64,000 nucleotides of DNA from Gottschalkia acidurici 9a. GTDB lineage: Bacteria; Bacillota; Clostridia; Tissierellales; Gottschalkiaceae. The notes under the pieces are model-generated. The model made no database searches, was not told where the DNA came from, and worked only from the letters and a program-made list of their open reading frames with translations. Below are positions 59,152 to 64,000 of this stretch, in pieces. Numbering within the stretch: position 1 is the stretch's first letter; each line of letters opens with the position of its first letter. Location: the NCBI RefSeq assembly GCF_000299355.1, contig NC_018664.1, forward strand, positions 989,115 to 1,053,114. The letters are read 5' to 3'. Both the position numbers and the translations under genes were made by a program.

Positions 59152-59445
59152 TTGAGTGAAAATAAAAAGGAAGTAGAAAAAGCTTTAGAACAAATAAAAA
59201 ATGCTGTGAATCCTAATGAGGAGCAATTAGATCAGTTAAAGAATTTAGCAGATAATTATTCTGAAAAATCACAAGATGAAATTTTTTCTGAAATAATGCA
59301 GTTAAATAAAAAATTATCTGAAGATTTGGGAGCGGATGAATTTAAAAACAAATTAAGTCAACTAGAGCAAATAAAACCCATGCTGGATAATGAACAGAGT
59401 GAAAGACTAGATAAACTCTTAAGCATTCTTAAAAGTTCTTTATAA
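59152..59445 (+). CDS. Small helical protein of unknown function
   Basis: 97 residues, almost wholly amphipathic helix rich in Glu, Lys, Leu and Asn (EVEKALEQIKNAV, FKNKLSQLEQIKPMLDNEQSERLDKLLSILKSSL). TTG at 59152 is chosen, 8 bases after AAGGGAG (59137-59143). It lies between a divergent helical protein and an FtsH paralogue, and a terminator follows. Its closing block, LEQIKPMLDNEQSERLDKLLSIL, loosely resembles the IRPLVDLVANFDKYKGMV block of the divergent gene; relatedness is only a guess. Confidence 0.65.
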   Translation: MSENKKEVEKALEQIKNAVNPNEEQLDQLKNLADNYSEKSQDEIFSEIMQLNKKLSEDLGADEFKNKLSQLEQIKPMLDNEQSERLDKLLSILKSSL

Positions 59446-59447
59446 TG

Positions 59448-59499
59448 AAAAACTTACAAAAAAGCCACTAAGTAACAACAGCTTTTTTGTAAGTTTTTT
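59448..59499 (+). terminator. Terminator
   Basis: Stem aaaaacttacaaaaaagc/gcttttttgtaagttttt followed by Ts. Confidence 0.9.
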
Positions 59500-59577
59500 C
59501 TTATATGAACACAAAATTATAAAAAGATGTTATAATAGAAAAAGACATTATGTAAACCGATAGATTGGGGGAGTAAT

Positions 59578-61347
59578 ATGAAAATCAGTAAAAAAGTTAT
59601 AGCATGTGTAATAATACTAGGGGTTATCATAAGCTCTTCTATATATTTCTATAAGACTAATCAATCAAAATATTCAGATATAACATACAAAAAGTTTTTA
59701 AGTGAAATTAAAAAGGAAAATGTAGAAGAAGTTTCTTTAAGTGAAGGATCTAAAGTAAAAGGAAAACTTAAAGATGGTAAATACTTCAAAACGGATAACC
59801 CAAGAACAGAGGGATTCAAGGAAAAACTTTTAATGTCTAATGTGAAAGTAATAGAGCCTAATGACAATTCTATATTAAATAACACAGTTATATTGATAGT
59901 TACTTTAGCTGGAATATCAGGAATACTATATGCTACTAGAAAAAATACATCTAAACAAGCTGAAAAAGAAATGTCTCAGATGTCAGACATAGAAAGCAGT
60001 GAGGGAACAACAGGAAAGCTTAAGTTTGATGACATAGCTGGAAATGAAGAAGCTAAGGATAGTGTTAAAGAGCTAGTAGACTTTATAAAAAATCCAGATA
60101 AATATGAAAGATACGGAGCTAGAATGCCTAGAGGTGTATTACTATATGGACCTCCGGGAACTGGAAAAACATTACTTGCAAAAGCACTAGCTGGTGAAGC
60201 AGAAGTACCATTTTTTGCAGTAACAGGATCAGACTTTGTGGAAGTTTATACAGGGCTTGGGGCAAGTAGAATTAGAAATTTATTTAAGAAAGCTAGACAA
60301 AAAGGGAAGTGTGTAATATTTATAGATGAGATAGATGCTTTAGGTAAAAAGAGAAAAGATGGACCTTCAGGAGGTTCTGATGAAGGGGATAGAACTTTAA
60401 ATGCATTATTAACAGAGATGTCAGGATTTAAAGGAAATGAAGGAATAATAGTAATGGCAGCTACTAACAGAATAGATACACTAGATGAAGCGCTTTTAAG
60501 ACCAGGTAGATTTGATAGACAAATAGAAATAGGACTTCCAGATATAAATGCAAGACATAAAATTTTAGAGCTTCATAGCAAAGATAAACCAGTTTCTGAA
60601 AATGTTGACTTTAGACAAATAGCATACCAAACAGTTTACTTTAGTGGTGCTAAGTTGGAAAGTCTTATGAATGAATCTGCAATGTTGGCGGCAAAGCATA
60701 ATGATACTGAAATAAATATGAATCATATAGATAGAGCATTTTATACAGTTATAGCAGGAGAAGAAAAGAAGGATAGAAGCAGTATATCTTTAGAAGAAAA
60801 GAAAATAACTGCGTACCATGAAGTTGGACATGCGTTAATGACTAAGTTAACTTCACCAAAAAATAGAGTTACTAAAATAAGCATTATCCCAAGTACCAAA
60901 GGAATTGGTGGATTTAGTATGAATATACCACAAGATAAAATGTATCATACTAAGAAAGATATAGAGAATAATATAATGGTAGCATTAGGTGGAAGGGCTG
61001 CAGAGGAAATAAAATTTGGAAAAGACGATATAACTACAGGAGCTTTAAACGACTTACAAAAAACTACAGATATGGCTATGTCCATGGTAGGTAAGTTTGG
61101 AATGGATGAAGAAATTGGATTATTAAATTATGAAGTTGTTTTAGGGTCGAACTTAGGAAGTAATAGTTATATCATAGAAAGAACTAAAGTAATAATAAAA
61201 GAACTTTATGATAGAACCTTAAAAACTTTAAAAGAAAATGAAATATTATTAGAGAATGTAACGAGTAAATTGCTAGAAAAAGAGACTTTAAATGAAGATG
61301 AGCTAAACGAAATGTTCGAAAATGCTTGTCAAGGTGTAAAAATATAA
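59578..61347 (+). CDS. FtsH-family ATP-dependent membrane metalloprotease, divergent paralogue
   Basis: 589 residues. Two transmembrane segments (about 7-25 and 102-120), AAA domain with Walker A GPPGTGKT (191-198), Walker [10 protein letters not shown] and the second region of homology [23 protein letters not shown], then the M41 protease domain with HEVGH (414-418) and the third zinc ligand Asp492 in TGALNDLQ. It looks fully catalytic. Several normally invariant stretches differ: the pore loop reads FVEVYTGLG instead of FVEMFVGVG, and SGAKL stands for SGADL. This suggests a specialised paralogue, perhaps for sporulation, rather than the main housekeeping FtsH. ATG follows TTGGGGGAG. Confidence 0.92.
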   Translation: MKISKKVIACVIILGVIISSSIYFYKTNQSKYSDITYKKFLSEIKKENVEEVSLSEGSKVKGKLKDGKYFKTDNPRTEGFKEKLLMSNVKVIEPNDNSILNNTVILIVTLAGISGILYATRKNTSKQAEKEMSQMSDIESSEGTTGKLKFDDIAGNEEAKDSVKELVDFIKNPDKYERYGARMPRGVLLYGPPGTGKTLLAKALAGEAEVPFFAVTGSDFVEVYTGLGASRIRNLFKKARQKGKCVIFIDEIDALGKKRKDGPSGGSDEGDRTLNALLTEMSGFKGNEGIIVMAATNRIDTLDEALLRPGRFDRQIEIGLPDINARHKILELHSKDKPVSENVDFRQIAYQTVYFSGAKLESLMNESAMLAAKHNDTEINMNHIDRAFYTVIAGEEKKDRSSISLEEKKITAYHEVGHALMTKLTSPKNRVTKISIIPSTKGIGGFSMNIPQDKMYHTKKDIENNIMVALGGRAAEEIKFGKDDITTGALNDLQKTTDMAMSMVGKFGMDEEIGLLNYEVVLGSNLGSNSYIIERTKVIIKELYDRTLKTLKENEILLENVTSKLLEKETLNEDELNEMFENACQGVKI

Positions 61348-61417
61348 GAAAACGTTATCATACGTTAACTAATATTAAATAAATCGATATAACACCTTAT
61401 AATGGAGCAAAATGTAA

Positions 61418-61447
61418 TTTACAAATATGTAAGACTTATAGTATAAT
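61418..61447 (+). promoter_or_regulatory. Promoter of 6S RNA
   Basis: TTTACA (61418-61423), 18-base spacer, TATAAT (61442-61447), placing the start at about 61454. Confidence 0.7.
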
Positions 61448-61453
61448 GAATTC

Positions 61454-61641
61454 AGAAGAAACTCCTGAGATGTTCGAGGGCTTATGGTAATTCAACCTAC
61501 AGAGTTAATATGGGAGTCTGAGTTTAATATTGGATGATATGCCTAATTATAATAGGAAATCAAAAGATATTAGCAGGACACCCACCTGCAGAGATATGCG
61601 GGTGTGAATTAGCAAGGGCTCACGGCATTGCGGGAATAAAA
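61454..61641 (+). ncRNA. ssrS: 6S RNA
   Basis: The 5' part CTCCTGAGATGTTCGAGGG matches the well-known start of E. coli 6S RNA (CUGAGAUGUUCG). The 3' part (ggctcacggcattgcggga) pairs with it as the terminal stem (tcctgagatg with cattgcggga), as in 6S. The length (~190 nt), its own promoter and a following terminator fit. The central hairpin acaccc/gggtgt (about 61579-61606) is present. 6S RNA mimics an open promoter and binds the housekeeping RNA polymerase holoenzyme in stationary phase. Its terminator overlaps the 3' end of the convergent spoVB gene. Confidence 0.8.
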
Positions 61642-61674
61642 AAATCCTAGATTTTAAAATCTAGGATTTTTTTA
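61638..61674. terminator. Bidirectional terminator of 6S RNA and spoVB
   Basis: Long perfect palindrome aaaaatcctagatttt/aaaatctaggattttt. The stop codon of spoVB (61661-61663 on the - strand) lies within the stem. Confidence 0.9.
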
Positions 61675-63175
61675 TTCTAAATATTAACTTAAATATAGAT
61701 TTAGGAATGCCTTTAATTATAAACAATGTGAAAATGTACGTAAACATACCGACAAATATACAAGGTAAGAAACCTATATAATTATATGACAATTTAGTAG
61801 TAAGTAAAGCAAAAATAGCAGCTACAAGAGGTTTTATCATATAAGAAATTAAGTTGATTTTTATATTCGTACTTTTACAAACTACCATATAATCTAGTAA
61901 AGTTGTAATAAGCGCAGAAAGAATAAAGCTTAAAAAGAAACCGTTTATACCAAAGCCTGGTTTTGCTAACAAGAAATAAGCACATATAACTTGGAACACA
62001 TTTCCGACTAGGTTGTTTATTGTTGATATACGTTCTTTTCCTATTCCTTGTAAGATACCTGAAAGAATATGCTGCAAGGACATAAAAATAGTTCCATATC
62101 CAATAACAGATAAGTAAGTTCCAACCTCTTTATCACCATATAAGAATAATCCTATAGGTTCTCCGAAAAAAGCAAAAAATATAGTCATTGGAATAGACAA
62201 TATAAAAGTAATTCTTAAAGCTATATATATATTTTCCCTTACTTCTCTATATTTTTTTAGTGCAACGAGTTCAGATAACATAGGGATAATGTTTACGACT
62301 AAAGGGGAAGTAACCATAAAAGGTAAATATATTAGTGGTAAAGTCATTCCAACAGATTTCCCGAATATAGCTATAGACTGTTTATAAGTATAACCTGCTA
62401 ATACAAGTCTTTGTGGAATTAATATTGAATTTAAAAGTTGTAGAAGAACACTTAACATTCTAGATAAAGTTATAGGAAGTGAAATTTTAAAAATGTCATA
62501 AAAGATAGTTGAATATGATAAACTAGCTTTCTTAACCGGTGTCTCTTTAGATGAAGTAAATTTATAACTTATAATCATCCATAAGAATCCTAAAAGTTCA
62601 CCCACAGCTATTCCTATTACGCAAATTATCACACCTACTTTAGGAGTTACAGCGGTAATCTTAGTAAGAATATATAGCACAAATGCTATCTTAGAAAATT
62701 GTTCAATAAGTTGAGCAATTCCAGATGGCAATACTTTTTTTATTCCATAAAAGTAACCTCTAAAAATACTACCTAAAGATATTATTATAATTGATGGAAT
62801 AAGAAATAAAACAGATAGATAAATATCTTTATTTTTAAGAATACTATGACTTATGGTTTCAGCAAATATAAAAATTATTAAGCTTAATATAACGGATAAA
62901 ACTAAATTAAGAAGAAATGAAATTCTCAAAATCTTTTTTATACTACGGCCATTAGATGCATGAACAGAAACTAACCGAGAAATAGCTATAGGAATACCAG
63001 CGGTTGTAATAGTGATAGTAAACATTAATACTGGACTTATCATTTGGAAAAGCCCGACTCCTTCTGCACCAATATGCTTAGAAATAGCTATCTTATATAC
63101 AAAGCCCATAATTCTAGATAAAAAATTAACTATAGTTAATATAAGGGTACCATATAGAAGATCTCTTTTACTCAT
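61661..63175 (-). CDS. spoVB: Stage V sporulation protein B-like MOP-superfamily transporter
   Basis: 504 residues with about 14 transmembrane segments. The N-terminus KRDLLYGTLILTIVNFLSRIMGFVYKIAISKHIGAEGVGLFQM is the classic SpoVB/MurJ-like opening of the polysaccharide-exporter family. SpoVB-type proteins are proposed lipid II flippases needed for spore cortex synthesis; other members (YtgP, YkvU) are similar, so the exact name is not certain. GAGGTG precedes ATG 63175. It is convergent with 6S RNA and shares its terminator. Confidence 0.85.
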   Translation of the reverse strand: MSKRDLLYGTLILTIVNFLSRIMGFVYKIAISKHIGAEGVGLFQMISPVLMFTITITTAGIPIAISRLVSVHASNGRSIKKILRISFLLNLVLSVILSLIIFIFAETISHSILKNKDIYLSVLFLIPSIIIISLGSIFRGYFYGIKKVLPSGIAQLIEQFSKIAFVLYILTKITAVTPKVGVIICVIGIAVGELLGFLWMIISYKFTSSKETPVKKASLSYSTIFYDIFKISLPITLSRMLSVLLQLLNSILIPQRLVLAGYTYKQSIAIFGKSVGMTLPLIYLPFMVTSPLVVNIIPMLSELVALKKYREVRENIYIALRITFILSIPMTIFFAFFGEPIGLFLYGDKEVGTYLSVIGYGTIFMSLQHILSGILQGIGKERISTINNLVGNVFQVICAYFLLAKPGFGINGFFLSFILSALITTLLDYMVVCKSTNIKINLISYMIKPLVAAIFALLTTKLSYNYIGFLPCIFVGMFTYIFTLFIIKGIPKSIFKLIFRIKKS

Positions 63176-63496
63176 AAATTAATCACCTCTCATATAAGAA
63201 TATTTAAGCTATATAATAAAAATGATATTATTTAGTAATAAGCAAAAGAAATATAGTATTGTTAAATAATTTTCAAAGAAGATAAAAATGCTGTAAAAGT
63301 ATACCAATAAAAGTAAATAAATTTTATATATATGGAAGATAAAAGTATATACTAACAAAGGAATAATATCGAACACAGAAATAGGGACTAAAGTAGAACG
63401 TATAGAATAGTGTATAGATGAAAAAGTGAGAAATATTTAAGCCAAAATAAGGTAGAATATAAGCTACAAATAGAAAAGTTAACAAAATATCAAACC
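63176..63496 (+). other. AT-rich intergenic stretch
   Basis: About 320 bases upstream of the folD promoter, with no credible gene or structured RNA seen. Confidence 0.4.
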
Positions 63497-63524
63497 TTGA
63501 AAATTAAAAAATATAGATTATAAT
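63497..63524 (+). promoter_or_regulatory. Likely folD promoter
   Basis: TTGAAA (63497-63502), 16-base spacer, TATAAT (63519-63524). This leaves a leader of about 190 bases before folD, in which I find no known riboswitch pattern. Confidence 0.55.
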
Positions 63525-63722
63525 ATATAATACACACTTAATATATGAATATCTGTTAATCCAGTCCACAGCAATTCCTATATATTATTTAATACACACA
63601 CACTTTAAATAAATGAGCTTTAATAACAAATTTTTAAGTTGAGTCTATGAAATAAACGTTTTCTTAAAAGTTTGCTTAATCATAAAATAAATAATATAAA
63701 AATGAGGAGGAAGTCGATAAAT

Positions 63723-64000
63723 ATGGGTAGAATTGATGTTCAGAAAATATCAGATGATATAAGAGCCGAATTAAAGGAAAAAATGATGAAGTTAGAAAAT
63801 AAGCCTACACTAGCTATAATACTAGTAGGTGATGACCCAGCAAGTGTTAAGTATGTAGAGAGTAAAGGAATTATTATGAGAGAAATGGGAGCGGGATATC
63901 AAAGTTATGTACTTCCAGAGCAAACTACAGAAAAAGAATTACTTGATCTAATTGAAAAATTAAATAGTGATGACTCTGTACACGGAATATTAGTACAGTT
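63723..64000 (+). CDS. folD: Bifunctional methylene-THF dehydrogenase/methenyl-THF cyclohydrolase FolD, 3' truncated by window
   Basis: The first 92 residues are present: LAIILVGDDPASVKYVESK is the FolD substrate-binding opening with the catalytic Lys in YVESK, and VHGILVQL is the start of the conserved HGILVQLPLP block where the window ends. FolD interconverts methylene-, methenyl- and formyl-tetrahydrofolate and is central to one-carbon and purine metabolism. The ATG at 63723 follows GAGGAGGAAG. The usual YVxxKxK second Lys is replaced (KGIIM), a variation of unknown effect. Confidence 0.9.
   Translation, partial: MGRIDVQKISDDIRAELKEKMMKLENKPTLAIILVGDDPASVKYVESKGIIMREMGAGYQSYVLPEQTTEKELLDLIEKLNSDDSVHGILVQ

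Noticed and set aside
63525-63722. THF riboswitch in the folD leader
   Set aside because: The leader is long enough, but none of the conserved THF riboswitch blocks could be found.

Overview
The window comes from a low-GC, spore-forming, anaerobic Firmicute. The evidence is the very AT-rich coding sequence, strong AGGAGG/GGGGG ribosome binding sites with frequent TTG and GTG starts, spore genes (CwlJ/SleB-like hydrolase, GerQ-like protein, SpoVB, a Cys-rich coat-like protein), an oxygen-sensitive 2-hydroxyacyl-CoA dehydratase-type activase operon, and Clostridia-like rRNA. From memory, the 16S and gene content suggest the Tissierellia side of the class (perhaps Gottschalkia or a relative); this is an inference and was not tested.

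Layout. 1-2525: end of a radical SAM gene, then a membrane protein and a TPR protein, closed by a terminator. 2526-9054: rRNA operon 1 (16S-23S-5S) followed by 13 tRNAs. 9055-13592: an island holding an M1 metallopeptidase, a decayed small membrane-protein gene and an SdpR/SdpI-type autorepressor-immunity operon. 13593-22418: rRNA operon 2, nearly identical to operon 1, followed by 35 tRNAs that include an internal tandem duplication. 22439-27181: YprB-like exonuclease (- strand), then a CamA-like orphan adenine methyltransferase with a downstream helical protein. 27275-30306: a three-gene activase operon. 30350-33071: a Cys-rich spore-coat-like protein and a propeller/coiled-coil protein, followed on the - strand by a candidate C-rich small RNA. 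33414-35751: cysteine desulfurase and ThiI (4-thiouridine/thiamine sulfur relay). 35831-37188: LemA and TPM proteins. 37288-39804: zinc/manganese ABC transporter. 40650-44936: PuuR-like regulator and potABCD. 45145-46965: adenine deaminase. 47015-47691: PspC and a small membrane protein. 47955-51041: FHA protein, FtsW/RodA/SpoVE-type flippase/polymerase and class B PBP. 51196-52129: CwlJ-like hydrolase and GerQ-like protein. After these come PepF, NAD kinase, a DUF1232 protein, a copper-amine-oxidase-N-domain protein, an RluA synthase, small unknown proteins, a divergent FtsH paralogue, 6S RNA, SpoVB and the start of folD.

Most of this is housekeeping, but several items deserve attention. These are the candidate small RNA at 33075-33203, whose hairpin loop is C-rich and complementary to the GGGGG ribosome binding sites common in this genome; the CamA-like methyltransferase, whose N-terminus lies across an A7 tract; a matching A7 frame break at the start of potB; a 46-bp perfect palindrome over the sdpR promoter/start; and the large direct rRNA repeats that bracket an 11-kb segment.
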